From an uncultured Pseudomonadota bacterium (GTDB taxonomy: Bacteria; Pseudomonadota; Gammaproteobacteria; Burkholderiales; Burkholderiaceae_C), in NCBI GenBank assembly GCA_900320815.1, contig ONTY01000103.1, positions 1 through 6,042 of the forward strand: a stretch of 6,042 nucleotides of DNA. Reading direction: 5' to 3'. Shown here in pieces: positions 1-6,042 of the stretch. Within the stretch, counting starts at the first letter, position 1, and each line of letters begins with the position of its first letter. The translations under genes and the position numbers were made by a program. Under the pieces are notes generated by a model. That model had not been told where the DNA came from and did not search any database. It saw nothing but the letters and a program-made list of their open reading frames with translations.

Positions 1-1254
1 GGGGCGGGTCTGGATTGGTGTGGCCGTGCCCAGCAGCACGTGATCAGCGCGTGCGGCAATTTCGCGCATGAACGCCAGCAGTTCGTTCGGCGTTCCGGCG
101 CCCTTGCCAAAGCCCTGGCGCGTTCTGGCCTTGTGCGCCTCGTCAAGAATCACCACGCCGAAGCGCATCTCAAGCAGATGCTGCTTTTCTGGCGAATCAC
201 GCATCATCAAGCCAGTGGAAACGATACCGATACGCAGCGGGCAATGGGCAATCTGCTCGCGTCCGGCTGGCGACAGCACCCGCTCATCGGCACCCAGCCA
301 AGCCTTTCCCACGGTATCCCATCGCGCAGTCGGGATGCCCAGCTTGTCCAACATCTCGGTCTGCCATTGTTCGGTCAGCGTGGCGGGAGCAAAAATTATC
401 ACGGGGCGGCGCGGCTCATTGCCTTTGGCGGACAACAGGCAAAGCGTCAACGCAGCCGTCGCCAGCGATAGCGTTTTGCCCAACCCTACTTCGTCGGCCA
501 AAAGCAGGCGAACCTTGCCGTAGAGCTGCTGATGGTGCAGGCACTCGGTCAAAAAGCCCTGCTGCCACGGCTGCAACTGCTGGCCTTCGCGGTAGAGCGG
601 CGACTCAATCAGCGCAGCGGGGGCAAGACGCTCGTCATCGTCAATCTCGGTGAACTCGACTTCGTGCCGATGGCCGCGCCGACGCACCTCACGAATTACC
701 GCTTGTGGCAACGGCTTGGCTGCGTTCCAGAGGTACTCAAATTCCTCCTCAACCCACGCCACACCCTCCGGAGATTCGTCTTCCCACAGGATTTCGTAGT
801 GGTGCTGCCAGCCGCTGCGCGTCTCATTCATTGAGCCGATAAAACCCAACTTGCGACCATCGGCCAGGGTAATCACACCCGCCTTGCCATGTACAAAACC
901 GCAAACCTCATCGGGTGCCACCCGCACCGCCTGCCCGTGCTTGGCAAGGAAAGCATCCAACCGGCGGTAGCGTTCGCGGTTGAGCAGCGCCTCCGCTTCC
1001 ACGGCGCGCTCGTTCCAGCGCCCGAGCATCTTGCTCTCACGCAATTGCGCCACCTTCAAGTCGTCCGGGTGGATGTCCACATTGCAGACGATTTGAACCT
1101 CGGGGATGTGCTCCAGCGCTTCCCCCGCCACCTCAAACAGCGAACTGGTGAAATAGCCTGCAATGCGCTTGTAGCTCCGCGCACCGGCCAGGTGCTGCAT
1201 CAGGAAGCTGGCATCAAGCCGGTGGGTACGTGAAGAGAAGCGGCGGATATTCAT
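1..1254 (-). CDS. PLD-like / SNF2-type (DEAH) helicase fusion protein, 3' end outside the window
   Basis: I translated this frame by hand: 418 codons without a stop run from an ATG at 1254 to the window edge. Residues 1 to about 170 resemble the phospholipase D-like domain found in front of some SNF2 helicases: AGYFTSS at 32-38, IVCNVDIHPDDL at 55-66, H122-G-K124, then IGSMNE at 139-144. The helicase part follows: a Q-motif-like LQPWQQ at 227-232, Walker A DEVGLGKT at 254-261, motif Ia PATLTEQW at 290-297, Walker B DEAH at 371-374 and motif III GTATPIQ at 409-415. The second RecA-like domain (motifs IV-VI) must lie beyond position 1. By family the protein would be an ATP-driven DNA translocase with an attached nuclease or DNA-binding fold, acting on DNA in the cytoplasm. 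It starts 29 bases after the AIPR stop, in another frame, with no strong Shine-Dalgarno, so it may depend on translation of the gene before it. No in-frame ATG, GTG or TTG lies between 1254 and that stop. The domain assignment is strong; the defence role is inferred from context. Confidence 0.93.
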   Translation of the reverse strand, partial: MNIRRFSSRTHRLDASFLMQHLAGARSYKRIAGYFTSSLFEVAGEALEHIPEVQIVCNVDIHPDDLKVAQLRESKMLGRWNERAVEAEALLNRERYRRLDAFLAKHGQAVRVAPDEVCGFVHGKAGVITLADGRKLGFIGSMNETRSGWQHHYEILWEDESPEGVAWVEEEFEYLWNAAKPLPQAVIREVRRRGHRHEVEFTEIDDDERLAPAALIESPLYREGQQLQPWQQGFLTECLHHQQLYGKVRLLLADEVGLGKTLSLATAALTLCLLSAKGNEPRRPVIIFAPATLTEQWQTEMLDKLGIPTARWDTVGKAWLGADERVLSPAGREQIAHCPLRIGIVSTGLMMRDSPEKQHLLEMRFGVVILDEAHKARTRQGFGKGAGTPNELLAFMREIAARADHVLLGTATPIQTRP

Positions 1255-1283
1255 GGAAAATTGCCATTGCCCATGCAGTACAG

Positions 1284-2966
1284 CTATACGGCCATATCAA
1301 GAAGCCGCTGAATCAAATCGCCGCGCCTGAATGTGGCTGACAGTTGTTGGACAGAAATGTCACGCTCGCCGTAAAGTCCATTAAGTGCATTCTGCACATC
1401 TTCAACACTTTGCCGGAAATAGCTTTCGCCTTCGGATTCTACCAACTTCTTGGCCGATACGAACTTGCGGTGGTCTAACTCTTCCAATTCGCACCCAAGT
1501 CCCTTCAATAGCCTTCTTCCCATCTGCATAGCAATGAAGCAAGAGGCATATCGGACAAAAAAAGGATCGCCAGGCAAAGGACGGCGCCTGTGGTTTTCGG
1601 CGATGCGATACAGTAGGACTGCCGCGATGACCTGGGTGCCGTTTGTTTGACCAGTAAAAATGACATCATAGAGCTTGCCAAAATGCTCGCGCGTAAAAAA
1701 CTTGGCCTGATGGGGCTTGTTGCGCCATACAGCTAGCAGCGCCTCGGCTGCCACGCCTGATGTGATTTCATTCGCTTTTGTTGCTGTATCAAGCCGCTTT
1801 CTTCTATAAACGTAGTCAAGCGCTTGAATACTCTGCTCCAACTGTTGCTGCAAAGCATCATTGGCACGCAAATCCTTGAGGTCAACAGGGTTCTGACTGT
1901 TGGTGGCATGGGTAATCCGCAGCACCAAATCCTCATTCGCCTTGGGAAGTTTGTAAAGACGAATCAGCACGCTGGCCTCCGGAGGCAATGCCTTCCCCTC
2001 CTTTGACAACCCTTCTTCGGTTTTAAGGATAGTCATGCAGGTCTGACCGCCATTGACAATTTGCAGATTGTCCACTTTGACCTGAAAATCACTGCTCTGC
2101 AACCCGTTATAAGAAAAATCGTCGCAAACCAAGGTCAAGCCGTTGTTGAAGAAGTAGAAATCCGCAGGGCTGGAAGAGCGCAATGTGTTGCGAATCCCCT
2201 CATTCACACGGTTTCCATGCAATCCAAGGTAGCGGCGGATGTTGCGCTCGAGTAAACGCTCACCATGCCCCCTCATCAATGCTGCAACATCTGCAACCGG
2301 CATCCTGCCAATGCAAACCCTGCTGAAGTTGAGGTCTTCAACAAACGCCTTGCCTGTCAGGTGCAGCGTTTCGTTCACTTGTTTTGGGCGCTGCAAAATA
2401 CCTACCAGAACATTGTGATTGACATGCTCCCAGGTGACTTGCTCGCCAAAATCTGCCCGTTCAATGGCCTGTTGAGCATTTTCATTCCACGTAAGACCGT
2501 TGTTGCAGGCAATTGCACGCACACGCGGAATAAATCCATCCCTGATGAGCGAGCGCACTTCCTCAACCCTGCTGCGAAGCCGGTCATTGATGGCGCCAAG
2601 CTCCGCTGCGGGGTCAAAAATATGGCGTATGGCATTGAGCAATGCAGCAATGCCGCTCTCTTGGAAATTCGACTCGGCGCTCAAGTCATTCTTGTATTTT
2701 GCCTGGAATAGAGTGACCACAAACTCCCCGTCATCTTCTTCCGAAACATGTATTGCGTCAACACCAAAATCGCCGCTGCCTTCGGTCAGGCAGTCGAATG
2801 CTTCTTCCACGTCCAAGTCCAGCATCGTTTTGACGCAAAGATAGACAAAGGCCAGTGACTTGAGACGCTGTGGGTCTTGAATGTTCAGCTCATCGCGGGC
2901 GCGTTCAGCAATTTCGTTTTGAATACCAGCCAAACGCTGGTCAATAATGGAAGCATTTATGTTCAT
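1284..2966 (-). CDS. AIPR family (abortive infection phage resistance) protein with N-terminal Mrr-like nuclease signature
   Basis: A 560-residue protein when read from the ATG at 2966. The AIPR core is clear: NIRRYLG at 242-248, VNEGIRNTL just after it, FFNNGLTLVCDDF around 272-284 and IVNGGQT at 303-309, the paired NNG and VNGxQT motifs of the family. Upstream, GDFGVDAI with D70 and, after a beta-strand-like stretch, FQAKYK with Q88 and K90 match the GxD...QxK active-site pattern of Mrr-type PD-(D/E)xK nucleases. There is no signal peptide or membrane segment, so it should act in the cytoplasm. The length is normal for the family and no frameshift is visible. A GTG at 2999 overlaps the methyltransferase stop as GTGA and would add 11 residues. 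I prefer 2966 because it is an ATG with an AGAGGAG ribosome site seven bases upstream. The gene is noticeably poorer in GC than both neighbours, which suggests separate acquisition. The exact role is unknown; nuclease effector or abortive-infection factor is the likely reading. Confidence 0.93.
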   Translation of the reverse strand: MNINASIIDQRLAGIQNEIAERARDELNIQDPQRLKSLAFVYLCVKTMLDLDVEEAFDCLTEGSGDFGVDAIHVSEEDDGEFVVTLFQAKYKNDLSAESNFQESGIAALLNAIRHIFDPAAELGAINDRLRSRVEEVRSLIRDGFIPRVRAIACNNGLTWNENAQQAIERADFGEQVTWEHVNHNVLVGILQRPKQVNETLHLTGKAFVEDLNFSRVCIGRMPVADVAALMRGHGERLLERNIRRYLGLHGNRVNEGIRNTLRSSSPADFYFFNNGLTLVCDDFSYNGLQSSDFQVKVDNLQIVNGGQTCMTILKTEEGLSKEGKALPPEASVLIRLYKLPKANEDLVLRITHATNSQNPVDLKDLRANDALQQQLEQSIQALDYVYRRKRLDTATKANEITSGVAAEALLAVWRNKPHQAKFFTREHFGKLYDVIFTGQTNGTQVIAAVLLYRIAENHRRRPLPGDPFFVRYASCFIAMQMGRRLLKGLGCELEELDHRKFVSAKKLVESEGESYFRQSVEDVQNALNGLYGERDISVQQLSATFRRGDLIQRLLDMAV

Positions 2967-2973
2967 ATCTTGG

Positions 2974-2980
2974 CTCCTCT
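2974..2980 (-). promoter_or_regulatory. Shine-Dalgarno site of the AIPR gene
   Basis: On the minus strand this reads AGAGGAG, seven bases before the ATG at 2966. It is the best ribosome binding site in the window and decides the AIPR start in favour of 2966 over the GTG at 2999, which lies upstream of it and overlaps the methyltransferase stop codon. Confidence 0.8.
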
Positions 2981-2995
2981 TGCTTTGGATGTTCC

Positions 2996-5950
2996 TCACT
3001 CCCCAAACCGCAAATTCTTCAAGCGCGCGCCCAGCACCTCGGCGGCGGTGCGCACCTCGGGTTCGGGCGCCTTGCGTTCGATGAAGGCCAGCATGTCCAC
3101 CAGCAGCGGGCGCACTTCCAGGAAGTCAGCCATCTCGCCGCGCAATTGCTCAATGATGGTTTGCACCTCCGTGTCCTTGAGCAATTGCTGCAAGGCGATG
3201 ATGAGCTGCCCCAGCCTCGTTGCCCCAATCTCGGTGGCGTCCGTCAAGTCGCGCGAAGCATACTCGCTGATGCGCTTGAGGCGTGCCTTGTTCGGTCGCA
3301 CGTCGCCCATCACGCGGGCGTAATCTGCTACGCGGAATGCCTTGGCAAAGTTCTGGTAGTTGTCCAGCCTGGACGCGCCCGTGGTTTCCATATCCATCAT
3401 GCGCAGCACAAAGCGTTCAATGCCCGCGAGCCGTCCCCAGGCATCTGCGGCAAGACCATCGGGCACCAGAAGGCTGGACGCCGTTTCCGCCGCCTGCTGG
3501 ACGATTTCGTCTACCACTGTTACTTCGCCGCGCGCACGCGGGCGCAGGGCAAAGGTAGTGACATCCTCGTCGCCGATGCGCGTGTAGGCGGTCAACACCT
3601 TGAGCGCTGCTGCGTAGCCTGCCATCTGCAAGTCAACATCACCCCACACTGGCTCGCCGTGCTGGGCGGCCACGGCGCTGTTCAGGTGCATCATGGCTTC
3701 CATCTGCCGCGCCACTTCCTGCCGTACCGCAGGCAACAGGCGCTGCTTGAAGCCCACACGCTCGCCCGCAGCGCGTTTTTTGAGCATCAGGATGACGGTG
3801 CCCTGGACGTAGCCGCCTTTTTTTAGCTCGGAGGTAGTTTCTGTGGCGATGTACCAGGCAGCGACCACCTGCAAACCTGCTGCCCAGAAGATGCCAATCA
3901 GGTCGCCCCAGACGGCTGTGTTCTGGTGCGTAAACATCACGCACTGCATACCATTGTCCGGCATGTGCGCTGCCATCGCTGTGTAAGCGGCCACCATGCC
4001 GCGCCGGAAGTCCTCGCCTGTGCCCTTGATGGCAAGCGCGCGGCGCGAATCCCACACCCACTCGTCAAATGGCTTGGGCGGGTTCTTGCGCAGCCAGGCA
4101 ATGAAGAACTCGGTAATTTCGTGATAGTTCACCGCATCGGCGTATGGAGGGTCAGTAATCCAAAGCTCAGAGTTCTCAGCCACTTTCTCTGCTGGTAAAC
4201 ACTTTGCCGTTGCGCTTGGTCTGGCAACTTTGCCGTACGCAGTATTGGCAACACCCCATAGAGGAAGGGATGCATAAACACTACGACACCCATAATTCCA
4301 TAAAACATTCAGAGCTTGATTGGCAAATAAATGACTGATTGATTCTCTTGCTGCGCCAGTTCCAAAATAGCAACCACGGTTAATCCAGTCTAAAGCCTTC
4401 GCAAGGGACGGGAGCAAATACTCGGGTCTTTTTGATTCAATGATGGCCTGCTTAGAGTACGCAAAAGTCAAAAGTTGTCGAGGATTGAAGAAGTGGTGCC
4501 AGTGCGTCCAACCGCGTTCGCGGAACAGGCGCGTAGTTTCATCGCCAGGCTCAATAGCCATGTCGGGCGCCAGCCCTTCCTCCTGCCAGCGGGTGAGGTG
4601 TTCAGCAACCAAGGCGTCCACTTTGCGCTCGCGCGCCAAGTCCGCCTCCGATGGTGTGGCAAACCAGGTCTCCTGCCGTGTAGCATCCAACGTTTCTTTT
4701 TTTATCCACTGGATGCAGTAGAGCCGCTCCTGAAAGATGTCGTCCGGGTGCGGTTTGAAATCACCTTTGTCCCACAACCGCAAACGGTTGCCAGTGTCAC
4801 CATCTTCATTACGATAATCGCCGCGCAACGTCTTGATGGGTGTGCGGTAGGTCTTTCCGTCCAGCGTATAGACCATGTCGCCGCCCTGTACGGTGCCAGT
4901 TTCGGCGGCTTTGAGTTCGATGTCAGACACGCCGCTTGCAATCTCAATGTCGAAGCGCTTGCTGACAAGGTTCGGCTTAAGGCGAGCGATGACATTGCGT
5001 GTCTTGGAAATGACCCAACTGGGGGCAAGGGGCACCAGCCAGCCAGTTTCCGGACAGCGCGTTTCCAAGCAATAGAGATACGCCTTGGCTCGGTTGCCAT
5101 GTTCATCGTGCTCTATGCCTAGCCGGGTGATTTCGGTGTCTACCGCCTCGGCAACAGTACGCTGCGCGTTTTCGATTTCGGTACGCTGCTCATTGCTGGC
5201 TCCGATGATGTTCAATGCACCCCAAGTCAGCATACAAGCGACGGGATTCAGGTCAGACGCATAGACATCACAGCCGATGCGCGCCGCCTCAAACGGTATG
5301 GAGCCGCCGCCGCTGAAAGTGTCGCCCACACGCGGGCGATGCCCATAGCGCAGCAAGCCCAGTTGCTCCACCAGATCAACGATGTTGTTGGCATGGATGC
5401 CCAAGTGTGCGTAATGTTGGTTGACGGCCTGCCAGACAGGGGTGTAGAGCCATGCCTGCTCCACTTCTTCTGGGCGCTTGCCCAAGCCAGCTTTTTCCTC
5501 ATAGCTGCCAAGGCTTGCCAACGCCTTGCGATACAGCACCAGTTTTTCATCATCGGTGATGCCGCGCCGCCAACCTCGACCAGAAAAATAGCGCTCAGGG
5601 TCACTGATGGGGATGAGTTCCCGCAAGCGCGATGCAGACAGCGCGTTGGCTGCCAGCGCACGGCGTGCCAAGCCCTCGTCGTCAAACGCCATCAGCTTCT
5701 CAAAGATGGCAAGGTCGGCTTGCGCATTGTCAGTGGGCGGCAGCAGGCAGCCCAGCACGATGGCGCGCACCAGAATGAGCGGCTTGCGTCCCTTCCAATA
5801 CGAACCTAGACCAGTTAGCGTTTGACTCTGCACCGCTTTGCGCTCGGCTTGCGCTTCAAACGACACCTTTTGCGCGGGGAATACCGTTTCAATCAGTGCG
5901 GGCGCATCTTTCAGCGCCAAGGGAGTGAGGGGGACGGCTGTTTGCTGCAT
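2996..5950 (-). CDS. DUF1156 domain-containing DNA adenine-specific methyltransferase (COG1743-like)
   Basis: A 984-residue protein from the ATG at 5950. Residues 14 to about 71 form the DUF1156 region, marked by LGSYWKGRKPL at 48-58. The SAM-binding motif I is DTFSGGGS at 210-217, followed by the acidic-loop residue D233 in YASDLNPVA. The catalytic motif is DPPY at 600-603, typical of N6-adenine (or N4-cytosine) methyltransferases. Motif I lies far ahead of DPPY, so the roughly 380 residues between them, including DDIFQERLYCIQW around 403-415, probably hold target recognition. A CPET at 299-302 stands where related proteins have a CxxC zinc-ribbon knuckle. The long helical C-terminus (about 730-984) is usual for these large enzymes. 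The product would transfer a methyl group from SAM to DNA, presumably marking self DNA. An in-frame TTG at 5968, directly after a TAG, would add six residues. I prefer 5950 because it is an ATG with GAGGA 11 bases upstream, although that spacing is long. It is the first complete gene of the putative operon. Family assignment is firm; the modified base and site are unknown. Confidence 0.94.
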   Translation of the reverse strand: MQQTAVPLTPLALKDAPALIETVFPAQKVSFEAQAERKAVQSQTLTGLGSYWKGRKPLILVRAIVLGCLLPPTDNAQADLAIFEKLMAFDDEGLARRALAANALSASRLRELIPISDPERYFSGRGWRRGITDDEKLVLYRKALASLGSYEEKAGLGKRPEEVEQAWLYTPVWQAVNQHYAHLGIHANNIVDLVEQLGLLRYGHRPRVGDTFSGGGSIPFEAARIGCDVYASDLNPVACMLTWGALNIIGASNEQRTEIENAQRTVAEAVDTEITRLGIEHDEHGNRAKAYLYCLETRCPETGWLVPLAPSWVISKTRNVIARLKPNLVSKRFDIEIASGVSDIELKAAETGTVQGGDMVYTLDGKTYRTPIKTLRGDYRNEDGDTGNRLRLWDKGDFKPHPDDIFQERLYCIQWIKKETLDATRQETWFATPSEADLARERKVDALVAEHLTRWQEEGLAPDMAIEPGDETTRLFRERGWTHWHHFFNPRQLLTFAYSKQAIIESKRPEYLLPSLAKALDWINRGCYFGTGAARESISHLFANQALNVLWNYGCRSVYASLPLWGVANTAYGKVARPSATAKCLPAEKVAENSELWITDPPYADAVNYHEITEFFIAWLRKNPPKPFDEWVWDSRRALAIKGTGEDFRRGMVAAYTAMAAHMPDNGMQCVMFTHQNTAVWGDLIGIFWAAGLQVVAAWYIATETTSELKKGGYVQGTVILMLKKRAAGERVGFKQRLLPAVRQEVARQMEAMMHLNSAVAAQHGEPVWGDVDLQMAGYAAALKVLTAYTRIGDEDVTTFALRPRARGEVTVVDEIVQQAAETASSLLVPDGLAADAWGRLAGIERFVLRMMDMETTGASRLDNYQNFAKAFRVADYARVMGDVRPNKARLKRISEYASRDLTDATEIGATRLGQLIIALQQLLKDTEVQTIIEQLRGEMADFLEVRPLLVDMLAFIERKAPEPEVRTAAEVLGARLKNLRFGE

Positions 5951-5961
5951 TTCCGGATAAA

Positions 5962-5966
5962 TCCTC
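5962..5966 (-). promoter_or_regulatory. Possible ribosome binding site of the methyltransferase gene
   Basis: On the minus strand this reads GAGGA, 11 bases before the ATG at 5950. The match is good but the spacing is longer than ideal, so the call is tentative. It supports the ATG over the TTG at 5968, which has no comparable site and lies immediately next to this one. Confidence 0.4.
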
Positions 5967-5968
5967 AA

Positions 5969-6042
5969 CTACTCGAAAAGTCCGCCTGCAGCCACTACGG
6001 AAGATGGGCAATCCATGTGGTCAACGTGGTAATGCTTGGGCT
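5969..6042 (-). CDS. Probable C-terminal tail of an upstream gene (partial, unidentified)
   Basis: The minus strand here is open in one frame from the window edge to a TAG at 5969-5971 and gives 24 residues ending in DCPSSVVAAGGLFE. The composition looks like a real protein tail rather than an untranslated leader, and the stop lies only 18 bases before the methyltransferase ATG, a normal spacing inside an operon. It is in the same frame as the methyltransferase, separated from it by the TAG. I do not recognise the family; 24 residues are too few to tell. The alternative is that this is a leader region holding the operon promoter. A TTGACC hexamer is present at 6019-6024, but no acceptable -10 box lies at the right distance. 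Confidence 0.4.
   Translation of the reverse strand, partial: PKHYHVDHMDCPSSVVAAGGLFE

Noticed and set aside
1..1233. Plus-strand open frames in the first 1.2 kb as separate small genes
   Set aside because: The minus-strand frame here is open over 418 codons and carries an ordered set of PLD and SNF2 helicase motifs, so the plus-strand frames are shadows.
2967..2999. GTG at 2999 overlapping the methyltransferase stop (GTGA) as the AIPR start
   Set aside because: The overlap is a common coupling arrangement, but the ATG at 2966 has a far better ribosome site directly upstream, so the longer form is kept only as an alternative.
3818..3824. Runs of seven identical bases (3818-3824, 4697-4703 and 1557-1563) as phase-variable or programmed-frameshift sites
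   Set aside because: Seven-base runs are short for phase variation, they encode ordinary Lys-Lys or Phe-Phe pairs, the frames are intact across them, and I saw no associated stimulator such as a stem-loop.
3146..3826. Plus-strand open frame of 226 codons antisense to the methyltransferase 3' half, plus other plus-strand frames throughout
   Set aside because: They lie entirely inside well-supported minus-strand genes, have no family motifs or ribosome sites that I could find, and are the expected antisense shadows of GC-rich coding sequence.
5955..5964. GGAT-TT-ATCC inverted repeat before the methyltransferase start
   Set aside because: The arms are four bases with a two-base loop, too small to form a stable hairpin or to count as an operator on its own.
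6019..6024. TTGACC on the minus strand as a sigma-70 -35 box for the operon
   Set aside because: At 16-18 bases downstream the sequence is GC-rich (around TCCGTA) and does not resemble a -10 box; the region is better explained as the tail of an upstream gene.

Overview
The window carries three large genes, all reading on the minus strand and closely packed. In transcription order (high to low coordinates) they are a DUF1156-type DNA adenine methyltransferase (2996-5950), an AIPR-family protein with an Mrr-like nuclease signature at its N-terminus (1284-2966), and a protein joining a phospholipase D-like domain to a SNF2/DEAH-type helicase (1-1254, cut off by the window edge after motif III). 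Above the methyltransferase, 5969-6042 stays open in a plausible reading frame down to a TAG and looks like the last 24 residues of a further gene in the same direction. There is no gene-free stretch longer than about 75 bases, and the long plus-strand open frames are antisense shadows of these genes. I found no tRNA, rRNA, CRISPR array, insertion sequence or convincing terminator. The gaps between the genes are 18, 29 and 29 bases, so this is most likely one operon. The combination of a methyltransferase that could mark self DNA, a translocase/helicase with a PLD nuclease fold, and an AIPR protein (a family named for abortive-infection phage resistance) is the signature of an anti-phage defence locus of the restriction-modification / DISARM-like class. 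The inferred division of labour is that the methyltransferase modifies host DNA, the PLD-helicase engages unmodified or foreign DNA and moves along or cuts it, and AIPR acts as a second nuclease or as an abortive effector. None of these activities is shown by the sequence itself; they follow from family membership. The host is probably a GC-rich bacterium, perhaps a proteobacterium, judging from GC-rich codon use in the methyltransferase and helicase genes and a clear Shine-Dalgarno site; no finer placement is supportable. Base composition is mosaic. Hand counts of single 60-base lines give about 60-70% GC in the helicase gene and the 3' part of the methyltransferase gene, about 40-52% in the AIPR gene, and a dip to about 40-47% inside the methyltransferase gene around 4261-4500. 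This suggests the AIPR gene and part of the methyltransferase have a different history from the rest.
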